A stretch of DNA of 64,000 nt from an uncultured Selenomonadales bacterium (lineage in GTDB: Bacteria > Bacillota > Negativicutes > Selenomonadales > Selenomonadaceae), in NCBI GenBank assembly GCA_947304355.1, contig CAMZAX010000010.1, positions 1-64,000 of the forward strand. The letters run 5' to 3'. The notes under the pieces are model-generated. The model did no database searches. It saw only the letters and a list, made by a program, of their open reading frames with translations, and was not told where the DNA came from. Positions 50,654 through 58,598 of the stretch are shown in pieces (the first letter of the stretch is position 1; the number at the start of each line of letters is the position of its first letter). Position numbers and translations under genes: made by a program.

Positions 50654-50680
50654 GCCCCGGATTCGGCGCGGGGCGTTTTA
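50654..50680 (+). terminator. Terminator of the SGNH hydrolase gene
   Basis: Stem GCCCCG/CGGGGC with a 9-base loop, then GTTTTATTTT. The T-run reaches the end of the convergent tcdA gene. Confidence 0.8.
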
Positions 50681-51367
50681 TTTTGCGCTGATTAAATCGT
50701 TGACGACTTCGCCCGCCATAATCAAGCCGGCGACACTCGGCACGAACGCGACGCTGCCGATAAAATTTTTGACGGGGCGCGGCGGCTCGTCCGACCAAAC
50801 AACTTTTAAGCGTGCAATGCCGCGTTCCTTGAGTTTCTTGCGCATGATTTTGGCGACGGGGTCTGTCGTCGTTTGAAAGATGTCGCCGACCTTGAATCGT
50901 GTCGCGTCAAGCTTGTTGCCCGCGCCCATGCTCGAAATAATTTTGACGCCGCGCCGCGTGCACTCTTCGACCAGAAAAATTTTCGCGGTCAGCGTGTCAA
51001 TCGCGTCGACGACGTAATCGTATCGGCAAATAAAAAAATCCTCGACGGGCTCGCCGGGCAATAAAAATTTCTGAATCGCGTCGATCTGCGCGGCGGGATT
51101 GATGTCGTGAATTCGTTCGCGCATGACTTCGACTTTCGACCTGCCGACCGTCGACGTGAGCGCGTGCAGTTGCCGATTGATGTTCGTGGCGTCAACGTCG
51201 TCCTTGTCGATTAAAATCAAATGCCCGATGCCCGAACGCGCCAAAGCCTCGACAGCGAACGAACCGACGCCGCCCACGCCGAATACCGCGACCGTCGACG
51301 CGTTAAGCTTGGCAACGTTCTCCGCGCCGATTAAAAGCTTGAGCCTGTGAAATCTGTCGTCGTTCAT
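50678..51367 (-). CDS. tcdA: tRNA threonylcarbamoyladenosine dehydratase (TcdA/CsdL)
   Basis: An E1-like ATP-dependent enzyme that cyclises t6A37 of tRNAs to ct6A. At 229 residues, with GVGGVGSFAVEALARSG (nucleotide loop), DKDDVDATNINRQ, and the closing PSVAGLIMAGEVVNDL, it matches the family. The ATG overlaps the ftsZ stop, so it is translated with ftsZ. Confidence 0.88.
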   Translation of the reverse strand: MNDDRFHRLKLLIGAENVAKLNASTVAVFGVGGVGSFAVEALARSGIGHLILIDKDDVDATNINRQLHALTSTVGRSKVEVMRERIHDINPAAQIDAIQKFLLPGEPVEDFFICRYDYVVDAIDTLTAKIFLVEECTRRGVKIISSMGAGNKLDATRFKVGDIFQTTTDPVAKIMRKKLKERGIARLKVVWSDEPPRPVKNFIGSVAFVPSVAGLIMAGEVVNDLISAK

Positions 51368-52545
51368 TTGTTGTCACGCGGGCGGAAATTGAACGTCGGC
51401 ATTTGGAAATTGCTTTGCGGAGGAGCGGGCGACTTGGGCGGCTCGAAGTTGAAACCCTTCGACACGGTTACCGTCGACTTGGGGACTTCGACCGTCGGCG
51501 ACTTGAGCGCAAGGCTGTCGGCGAAATCCGTCGCGATAATCGTCGCCTGAATCATTCCGTTCATGCTCTTATCGATAACCGTGCCGAGGATGATGTTCAC
51601 GTCGTCTTCGGTCTGGCTGAAAATGTAACTTGCGGCGGCGTTGACGTCGTGAATCGGAAGCGTCTCGTCGCCCGTAATGTTGAGGATAATACCGCGCGCG
51701 CCCTTGAGCGACTTGTCGATAAGCGGGCTTTGAATCGCCTCTTGCACGGCTTTAACCGCGCTGATTTTGCTGCGACCGATGCCCAATAACGCGTCGCTGG
51801 ATTCGCTCTGGCGGAAAATCGTCGTCATGTCGGCGAAGTCAACGTTAATCACGCCGATAGTCAAGATGAGTTCGGCGACGCAACGAATCGCTTGGCGCAG
51901 GACTGAATCGGCGGCACGGAAGGCGTCGACCATGGAGATGTCTTTGTTTTCGGGGAGCTTCATAAGGTTATCGTTTTTGACGACGATTAGCGCGTCCATG
52001 TACGATTGCATTTTTACGATACCTTCGTTGGCGATGCGCTGTTTGCGACGACCTTCGAAGCTGAAAGGCAACGTGACGACGCCGACCGTCAACATGCCGA
52101 GTTCCTTGGCGAGTCGTGCGACAATCGGAGCCGCGCCGGTGCCTGTGCCGCCGCCCATGCCCGCCGTTATGAAAATCATATCCGCGCCCGTCATCATGGT
52201 TTTGAGGCGTTCGGCGTCATTTTTGGCAGCCTGTTCGCCCAAAGCGACACTGCCGCCCGTCCCGCGACCTTTGGTCAGTTCCGCGCCGATTTGCACGGCT
52301 TTAATCTTGTCGGTGTTTGAAAAGCTCAGCGCGTGCGAATCGGTGTTGACCGCGACCAAATCAATCGCAAGAAAATCGCTTTCGGCAATGCGTTTGAGGA
52401 CGCTGTTGCCGCCGCCGCCCACGCCGAAGACTTTTATCGTGACGAGGGCTCTTTTAATCGCCGCGTCGTCTTGCGCTTTCTGTTTCGCTTGGTTCAGGCG
52501 CAGTTTCTTCAACGCCTCCTTGATTGCCTCATCGTTAGCCCCCAT
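51364..52545 (-). CDS. ftsZ: FtsZ-family cell-division GTPase, atypical
   Basis: A 393-residue tubulin homologue with GVGGGGNSVLKRI, the signature GMGGGTGTGAAP, and T7-loop VINVDFAD, so GTP binding and hydrolysis look intact. Differences from usual FtsZ: a ~35-residue charged N-terminal extension; TKGRGTGGSVALG where most have G-L-G-A-G-A-N-P; and a C-terminus ending FNFRPRDNK without the D-I-P-x-F/Y-L tail that binds FtsA or ZipA. It lies far from the mur cluster and has no ftsA beside it. It may be the sole divergent FtsZ or a second paralogue. AGAGGAA precedes ATG. Confidence 0.9.
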   Translation of the reverse strand: MGANDEAIKEALKKLRLNQAKQKAQDDAAIKRALVTIKVFGVGGGGNSVLKRIAESDFLAIDLVAVNTDSHALSFSNTDKIKAVQIGAELTKGRGTGGSVALGEQAAKNDAERLKTMMTGADMIFITAGMGGGTGTGAAPIVARLAKELGMLTVGVVTLPFSFEGRRKQRIANEGIVKMQSYMDALIVVKNDNLMKLPENKDISMVDAFRAADSVLRQAIRCVAELILTIGVINVDFADMTTIFRQSESSDALLGIGRSKISAVKAVQEAIQSPLIDKSLKGARGIILNITGDETLPIHDVNAAASYIFSQTEDDVNIILGTVIDKSMNGMIQATIIATDFADSLALKSPTVEVPKSTVTVSKGFNFEPPKSPAPPQSNFQMPTFNFRPRDNK

Positions 52546-52652
52546 GTGTTTCGTTCCTCTCTGTTAAAACTTTTTCGGCAATTTTCGACGCGCCAAAAAA
52601 TTTTCCTTCACGGCGACCGTCGGAGGTGCCTTTTCATTTGCCAACGCGAATA

Positions 52653-52685
52653 ATATCCTCGACGACCAATCGGGGATATTTTTTT
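52653..52685 (+). terminator. Orphan plus-strand terminator hairpin upstream of lepA
   Basis: Stem ATATCCTCGA/TCGGGGATAT (one G-U), a 7-base loop and seven T. It lies between divergent ftsZ and lepA, so no annotated gene needs it; it may end a short RNA from about 52560-52650 or insulate the promoters. Confidence 0.6.
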
Positions 52686-52697
52686 GCGGCGGCGGCG

Positions 52698-52727
52698 TTT
52701 ACAAAGGCGCGAATCGAACGTTATAAT
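52698..52727 (+). promoter_or_regulatory. Promoter of lepA
   Basis: TTTACA, 18 bases and TATAAT, about 33 bases before the TTG start. Confidence 0.7.
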
Positions 52728-52759
52728 TAATTTCTATTATCGGAGGAGGGAATAACCTT

Positions 52760-54559
52760 TTGAACGACAAGATTAGAAATTTTTCAATCATCGCGCACAT
52801 AGATCACGGCAAATCGACTTTGGCTGACCGCCTAATCGAAATGACGGGCACCGTCGAAAAGCGCGAGATGAACGAACAATTTTTGGACAACATGGAGCTG
52901 GAACGCGAACGCGGCATCACAATCAAGGCGCAGACCGTCCGCCTGAAGTACACCGCCCGCGACGGCGAAACTTATCTGCTAAATCTTATCGACACGCCCG
53001 GGCACGTTGACTTCACTTACGAAGTCTCACGCAGTTTGGCGGCGTGCGAAGGCGCATTGCTCGTCGTGGACGCAACCCAGGGCGTCGAGGCTCAAACGCT
53101 GTCGAACGTCTACCTTGCGCTTGAACACGATCTTGAAATCGTGCCTGTCATCAACAAAATCGATTTGCCCAGCGCAGATGTCGAACGCGCCCGCGAAGAA
53201 ATCGAAGAGGCTGTCGGACTGGACGCAAGCGACGCCGTGAAATGTTCCGCGAAGACCGGCGAAGGTGTCGACGAAATTTTGGAGGCAATCGTCAATCGAA
53301 TCCCGCCGCCCGAAGGTGACGCGACCAAACCTTTGCAAGCGTTGATATTCGATTCGTATTTCGACTCGTACAAGGGCGCGGTTGCTCACGTAAGAATTTT
53401 CGACGGCACCGTTCGCAAAGGCGACAAGCTCAAACTTTTGGCGACGGGCAAGGAATTCGAGGCGACCGAACTCGGTATCTTCGCGCCGAACATGACTGAA
53501 CTTGACGAACTCCGCGCGGGCGAAGTCGGTTACATTTGCGGCAGTCTCAAAGACGTGCGCGACGTTCGCGTAGGCGACACCGTCACCACTGCCCAAAAAC
53601 CTGCGCGGGCATTGGCGGGCTATCGTGCGCCCGTGCCGATGGTTTTCTGCGGACTGTACCCGACCGACAGCGTCGACTACGACAACTTGAAAGACGCGCT
53701 GGAAAAACTTCAGCTCAACGACGCCGCGCTTGTTTACGAGCCCGAAACGTCCGCCGCATTGGGTTTCGGTTTCCGTTGCGGCTTTTTGGGACTGCTTCAC
53801 ATGGACGTTATTCAGGAGCGGCTTGAACGCGAATACAAGCTGAAAATTGTCACCACTGCGCCGAGCGTCGTCTATCGCGTGCACAAAACCAACGACGAGG
53901 TCATTTCGATTGACAACCCCGCCGCCTTGCCGCCCACGACCGAAATTAAATTTATCGAAGAACCCATGGTCAAAGCGACCGTCATTGTGCCGAGCGACTA
54001 TATCGGCGCGGTCATGGAGCTTTGTCGCGACAAGCGCGGCACCTACAAGAGCATGGACTATATCGACAAGACACGCGTCATGATCGTCTACGAAATGCCG
54101 CTCAACGAAATCATCTACGACTTTTTCGACAAGCTCAAATCGATGACGCGCGGCTACGCAAGCCTTGACTACGAGCTGAGCGACTACAAGGAAAGCGACC
54201 TTGCCAAGCTTGACATCCTGTTGAACGGCGACTTGATTGACGCGCTGAGTTCAATCGTTCACCGCACGCGCGCCGCCAAAATCGGGCGGATTCTCGCGCT
54301 CAAGCTCAAGCGTATCATCCCCGAACAGCTGTTCGACATTCCCGTTCAAGCGGCTATCGGCGGCAGGATTATCGCCCGCGAAACCGTCAAGGCGCGCCGC
54401 AAGGACGTGTTGGCGAAATGTTACGGCGGCGACGTCTCTCGCAAGCGCAAACTCCTTGAAAAGCAGAAAGCCGGCAAGAAACGCATGAAGGCTGTCGGCA
54501 GCGTCGAACTCCCGCAAGAAGCGTTCATGGCTGTCCTTACCGTCGGTGATGAGGAGTGA
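52760..54559 (+). CDS. lepA: Elongation factor 4 (LepA)
   Basis: A 599-residue ribosomal GTPase. [16 protein letters not shown] is the P-loop, DTPGHVDF the G3 motif, [12 protein letters not shown] the G4 motif; the C-terminal domain ends with [21 protein letters not shown] start with GGAGGAGGG upstream. In Firmicutes lepA is usually followed by hemW; here two foreign-looking genes intervene. Confidence 0.95.
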   Translation: MNDKIRNFSIIAHIDHGKSTLADRLIEMTGTVEKREMNEQFLDNMELERERGITIKAQTVRLKYTARDGETYLLNLIDTPGHVDFTYEVSRSLAACEGALLVVDATQGVEAQTLSNVYLALEHDLEIVPVINKIDLPSADVERAREEIEEAVGLDASDAVKCSAKTGEGVDEILEAIVNRIPPPEGDATKPLQALIFDSYFDSYKGAVAHVRIFDGTVRKGDKLKLLATGKEFEATELGIFAPNMTELDELRAGEVGYICGSLKDVRDVRVGDTVTTAQKPARALAGYRAPVPMVFCGLYPTDSVDYDNLKDALEKLQLNDAALVYEPETSAALGFGFRCGFLGLLHMDVIQERLEREYKLKIVTTAPSVVYRVHKTNDEVISIDNPAALPPTTEIKFIEEPMVKATVIVPSDYIGAVMELCRDKRGTYKSMDYIDKTRVMIVYEMPLNEIIYDFFDKLKSMTRGYASLDYELSDYKESDLAKLDILLNGDLIDALSSIVHRTRAAKIGRILALKLKRIIPEQLFDIPVQAAIGGRIIARETVKARRKDVLAKCYGGDVSRKRKLLEKQKAGKKRMKAVGSVELPQEAFMAVLTVGDEE

Positions 54560-54565
54560 CGAGCT

Positions 54566-55651
54566 ATGGCGGGCAACAGAAATCTCAACGCCGCCGCGCA
54601 GGGCAAGAACGACGAATTTTATACGCAATACGGCGACATCCAGCGCGAACTCAATTGCTATTACGAATACGACAACGACTTTCTGCGCGGCAAGACCGTC
54701 CTGCTGCCGTGCGACGACCCCGAATTCAGCAACTTCACAAAGTTTTTCGCGGCAAACTTCGGGCTTTACGGCTTGAAGAAACTCATCTCCACAAGTTACG
54801 CCGCCGAAAAGAAAAAATTTATCTACAAGCCCATGCGCAACCTTTTCGACGAAAACGACCTGCCGCAATTCGACGCGTCAAAGGATTTTCATCACGGAAG
54901 AATTTATACGCTCGAAGCCGAAGACTTCGCCAACGTCAAACACGAATTCGACCCGCTCAAGAATTGGCGATACCTCGACGGCGACGGCGACTTTCGCTCC
55001 AACGAAGTAAAACGCCTGCGCGACCAAGCCGACGTTATCATAACCAACCCGCCCTTCAGCATGTTTCGCGACTTCCTCAAGTGGATTCTCGACGCCGGCA
55101 AGAAATTTCTCATCATCGGCAACATCAACTGTATCACCTACAAGGAAGTCTTCCCGCTGATTAAGGAAAATAAAATCTGGCTCGGCAACGGCATGGGCAG
55201 ATGGATTTCGGGTTTTCTCGTTCCCGAAGGTTACGAACTTTACGGCACGGAGGCTCGCGTCGACGAAGACGGCAACCGTATCGTCGCTACCAATCAATGC
55301 CTTTGGCTGACGAATATCGAACACGGGCGGCGACATCAACCGTTGCGGCTCATGACTTACGCCGACTGCGAACAATGCCACCCGAAAGTTCGCGACACGG
55401 GCTTTCAACGCTATGACAACTACGACGCAATAGAAGTGCCCGCCACCGACGCCATCCCCCGCGACTACGACGGCGTCATGGGCGTGCCGATTACTTTCCT
55501 CGATAAATTTTGCCCCGAACAATTTGAACTGCTGGGCATTTCATATAATCACGGTGCGCCGGATTGTCACATAAAAGGCGAAACGTGGAATGCCCGCATT
55601 AACGGACGAGAAATTTACAAGCGGCTGTTTATACGGAGGCGACAACAATGA
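54566..55651 (+). CDS. Adenine-specific DNA methyltransferase, EcoRI-methylase-like
   Basis: A 361-residue N6-adenine methyltransferase. NPPF at residues 161-164 is the catalytic motif, inside VIITNPPFSMFRDFLKW. The N-terminal AAAQGKNDEFYTQYGDIQREL and the late GVPITFLDKFCPEQF match the EcoRI-type modification methylase family by recollection. It would methylate adenine in a specific site to protect host DNA. GAGGAG lies upstream of ATG 54566, only 6 bases after lepA. The stop overlaps the start of the DUF262-HNH gene (ATGA), so the two are co-translated. Confidence 0.87.
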   Translation: MAGNRNLNAAAQGKNDEFYTQYGDIQRELNCYYEYDNDFLRGKTVLLPCDDPEFSNFTKFFAANFGLYGLKKLISTSYAAEKKKFIYKPMRNLFDENDLPQFDASKDFHHGRIYTLEAEDFANVKHEFDPLKNWRYLDGDGDFRSNEVKRLRDQADVIITNPPFSMFRDFLKWILDAGKKFLIIGNINCITYKEVFPLIKENKIWLGNGMGRWISGFLVPEGYELYGTEARVDEDGNRIVATNQCLWLTNIEHGRRHQPLRLMTYADCEQCHPKVRDTGFQRYDNYDAIEVPATDAIPRDYDGVMGVPITFLDKFCPEQFELLGISYNHGAPDCHIKGETWNARINGREIYKRLFIRRRQQ

Positions 55652-56841
55652 ATACGACACTGCGGACGGATTGGACGGTTCGGGACATCTGCGCGGGCTT
55701 CGAGTTCAGCGACGCGGAGGGCAAAGAGCTTTACGGCTTGGGCGGCAAGCTGACGATTCAACCGGAATATCAGCGGCATTATCTTTACGCGGAGCAAAAC
55801 GGCAAGCGCGAACACGACGTCATTGATTCGGTACTGCGCGGCTACCCGATAGGGCTTCTGTATTTCAACAAGCCGCAAACCGACGCCGACAGGTTTGAAG
55901 TCTTGGACGGTCAACAGCGAATCACAAGCCTTGGACGCTTCACGAAAAATTATTTCTCCGTCGAAGACGCGCACGGCTTTCCGCATTACTTCAGGACGTT
56001 GCCCGCCGCCGAGCGCGAAAAATTTTTGGCGACGCCGCTGACTATTTACATCTGCGAGGGCACCGAATCGGAAATCAAAGCGTGGTATCGGACGATAAAC
56101 ATTTCGGGCATTGAGCTTAACAAGCAGGAAATCGACAACGCGGTTTATTCGGGCGCGTTCGTCACGGCGGCGAAGGCGGTCTTCAGCAACAGCACGAATT
56201 CAAATCTTTACGTGTGGAAAAATTTCGTTCGCGGCAACGTCAAGCGTCAAGAACTTTTGCGGACGGCTCTTGAGTGGGTCGTTAAGTCTTCGGACGACAA
56301 AAAGGTTGCGGCTTACATGAGCGCACACCGCGACAACGGCGACATTGCCGAGCTTGAAAATTATTTCGCGGCGGTGATTGATTGGGCGCGTGCGGTCTTC
56401 CCGAACCTGCGCGACGAAATGTGCGGGCTTGATTGGGGACGGCTTTACGAAACGTATCACGCGAACACTTACGACGCGACGAAACTTGCCGCCGAAGTCG
56501 ACGAACTCTTTGCGCAGGACGACGACGTTATCACGAGCAAGCGCGGCATTTACGAATATCTTTTGAGCGGGCGCGAGCTGACGAACCTTTTGCAGATTCG
56601 TTATTTCAAGGACGCGGTCAAGCGCACGGTCTACGACAAACAGACGAAAGCCGCGCAGGCAGCGGGCGTGTCGAATTGTCCGATGTGCGCGGCGGCGGGC
56701 GGCTCACGTTCACGAAAAATTTGGGCGTTGAGAGAAATGGACGCCGATCACGTGACGGCTTGGAGCAAAGGCGGCGATACGACTGCGGCGAATTGTCAAA
56801 TGCTGTGCAAGGCGCACAACCGTTCAAAAGGCAACGCATGA
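55648..56841 (+). CDS. DUF262 (GmrSD N-domain-like) protein with C-terminal HNH nuclease
   Basis: A 397-residue protein. The N-terminal half is DUF262: IQPEYQRHYLY followed by EVLDGQQRITSL (DGQQR at 87-91), the ParB-like nucleotide-binding motif seen in the GmrS part of modification-dependent endonucleases. After a helical middle, residues 344-397 form an HNH domain with a zinc-type pair (CPMC, LCKAHN) and catalytic DADHVTAWSKGG. It overlaps the methyltransferase stop and is overlapped by hemW. Most likely it is the restriction partner of the methyltransferase; no known named system comes to mind with this exact pair. Confidence 0.85.
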   Translation: MNTTLRTDWTVRDICAGFEFSDAEGKELYGLGGKLTIQPEYQRHYLYAEQNGKREHDVIDSVLRGYPIGLLYFNKPQTDADRFEVLDGQQRITSLGRFTKNYFSVEDAHGFPHYFRTLPAAEREKFLATPLTIYICEGTESEIKAWYRTINISGIELNKQEIDNAVYSGAFVTAAKAVFSNSTNSNLYVWKNFVRGNVKRQELLRTALEWVVKSSDDKKVAAYMSAHRDNGDIAELENYFAAVIDWARAVFPNLRDEMCGLDWGRLYETYHANTYDATKLAAEVDELFAQDDDVITSKRGIYEYLLSGRELTNLLQIRYFKDAVKRTVYDKQTKAAQAAGVSNCPMCAAAGGSRSRKIWALREMDADHVTAWSKGGDTTAANCQMLCKAHNRSKGNA

Positions 56842-57953
56842 TGATTTACGTTCACATACCGTTTTGCGTGCGGAAATGTCATTACTGCGCGTTCAACTCC
56901 AAAGTCGGCGGGGCGGCGGAGCGTGCGGCTTACGTCGACGCTTTGACGCGTGAAATCAATCTGCGCGGCGATGATTCGGCGGTCGAAACGATTTACTTCG
57001 GCGGCGGCACCCCCACGACGTTGACGCTTGCCGAGCTTGAAAAAATTATCGGCGCACTTCGGACAGCGTTCACGGTCGACGACAACGCGGAGATTACGAT
57101 TGAGGCGAATCCCGGCACGGTCGACGCGACTTATCTGCGCGGGCTGAAGTCTTTGTGCTTCAATCGGCTGAGCTTGGGCGTGCAGAGCTTCAACGACGCG
57201 CTGTTGAAAATTTTGGGCAGGATACACGATTCGCGGGCGGCTATTCAAACCGTTGAGCTTGCGAAGATTTTTTTTGCCAATGTGAGCGTCGATTTGATGT
57301 ACGGCTTGCCGAATCAGACGCTTGAGGACGTTCGCCGCGACTTGGAGCGTATCGACGGGCTCGGCGTTCAGCACGTGTCGCTTTACGGTCTTGAAGTCGA
57401 AGACGGCACGAAATTTTTTGAGCTCGCCCGCGCAGGACGGCTTGCCTTGCCCGACGACGACACCGCCGCCGATATGTACGACTTGATAACGACGACGTTG
57501 CCCGCGCTCGGCTTCAAACGCTACGAAATCAGCAACTTCGCTCGCGAAAATTTTTTCAGCCGCCACAACGTCGGATACTGGACGGGCAAGCGATACTTCG
57601 GCTTCGGAGCGGGCGCGCACGGTTTCGACGGCAAGCTTAGGACTTCAAACGTGCGCGACGTTGCGACTTACATTGAACGGCTTAACGCGGGCTTGAGCGT
57701 CTCGACGGTCGAAGAGGTCGTCACGCGACGTGCGGCAATGGAAGAATTTTGTTTCCTCGGCTTGCGCATGACCGACGGCATTTCCGCGCGGGTCTTTGCA
57801 GAAAAATTCGGCGCGAATATCTTTGACGTGTTCGGCGCGGCGATTGACGACAACAGACGGCGCGGCTTGCTTGCGGTCGACGGCGACAAAATTTTTCTGA
57901 CGGCACGCGGCATGGCTTTGGGCAACGCAGTCTTCGCGGACTTTCTGCTTTGA
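56838..57953 (+). CDS. hemW: HemW-like radical SAM protein (heme chaperone family)
   Basis: A 371-residue protein with MIYVHIPFCVRKCHYCAF, the CX3CX2C SAM cluster, IYFGGGTPTTL, TIEANPGT, RLSLGVQSFND and GLPNQT, the standard HemW/HemN-like series. HemW proteins insert or carry heme; coproporphyrinogen oxidase activity is not expected. ATG 56838 overlaps the previous stop; the ORF track start 56433 is inside the HNH gene in another frame. Confidence 0.9.
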   Translation: MMIYVHIPFCVRKCHYCAFNSKVGGAAERAAYVDALTREINLRGDDSAVETIYFGGGTPTTLTLAELEKIIGALRTAFTVDDNAEITIEANPGTVDATYLRGLKSLCFNRLSLGVQSFNDALLKILGRIHDSRAAIQTVELAKIFFANVSVDLMYGLPNQTLEDVRRDLERIDGLGVQHVSLYGLEVEDGTKFFELARAGRLALPDDDTAADMYDLITTTLPALGFKRYEISNFARENFFSRHNVGYWTGKRYFGFGAGAHGFDGKLRTSNVRDVATYIERLNAGLSVSTVEEVVTRRAAMEEFCFLGLRMTDGISARVFAEKFGANIFDVFGAAIDDNRRRGLLAVDGDKIFLTARGMALGNAVFADFLL

Positions 57954-57962
57954 GGTGAGAGC

Positions 57963-58598
57963 ATGACGAATTTTAAAACGATAGCGGACGGAGAGATTTA
58001 CGGCGCGGCTTACGAGGTGAACAAGTCGAAATTCTTGGCGCATGTCCGTCACGTCGACAACGAGGAGGCGGCGCGCGACTTCGTGCTGACGATTCGCAAA
58101 AAATATTTTGACGCAACGCATAATTGTTCAGCGTGGGTTTTGGGCGAACGCGGCGACAAACAAAAATCGAACGACGACGGCGAACCCGGCGGCACTGCCG
58201 GCAATCCGATTCTTGAGGCGATAAAAAAGAACGGCTTGACTAACTGCGCGGTTGTCGTGACGCGTTACTTCGGCGGAATAAAGCTCGGCGCGGGCGGGCT
58301 GATTCGCGCGTATTCGCACACCGCCGCCCTTGGATTGACCGCCGCCCGTCAAGTGCAGATGACGACGTTCAAGCGGCTCGCCTTGACGCTCGAATACAAT
58401 TTCCTTGCCACGGTCGAAAATTATTTGCGCAACAAAAAAATCCGCGTCACGGGCACCGATTACGCCGATGTCGTGACGCTGGAAATTTTATTGTTGCCCG
58501 CGCAGGTCGAAAGCTTTTTGACGGAGCTGAACGATTTGACTGCCGCGAATTTTTTATCGGAGGATCTCGGCGACGTGCTTATTCCGATTGAGGTTTGA
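57963..58598 (+). CDS. YigZ/IMPACT family protein
   Basis: A 211-residue protein with the family core: KSKFLAHVRHV, DATHNCSAWVLG, SNDDGEPGGTAGNPIL and TRYFGGIKLGAGGLIRAY. The C-terminal 70 residues form the second ferredoxin-like domain. The role in bacteria is not settled; eukaryotic IMPACT regulates translation. ATG follows GAGGTGAG. The 3' end overlaps the convergent DUF262-DUF1524 gene by 20 bases. Confidence 0.92.
   Translation: MTNFKTIADGEIYGAAYEVNKSKFLAHVRHVDNEEAARDFVLTIRKKYFDATHNCSAWVLGERGDKQKSNDDGEPGGTAGNPILEAIKKNGLTNCAVVVTRYFGGIKLGAGGLIRAYSHTAALGLTAARQVQMTTFKRLALTLEYNFLATVENYLRNKKIRVTGTDYADVVTLEILLLPAQVESFLTELNDLTAANFLSEDLGDVLIPIEV

Noticed and set aside
53027-53884. 285-residue minus-strand ORF inside lepA
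   Set aside because: Shadow of a conserved GTPase gene with no motif of its own.
56433-56837. 135-residue N-terminal extension of hemW
   Set aside because: It reads through the DUF262-HNH gene in another frame; HemW proteins begin at the IHIPFC region.
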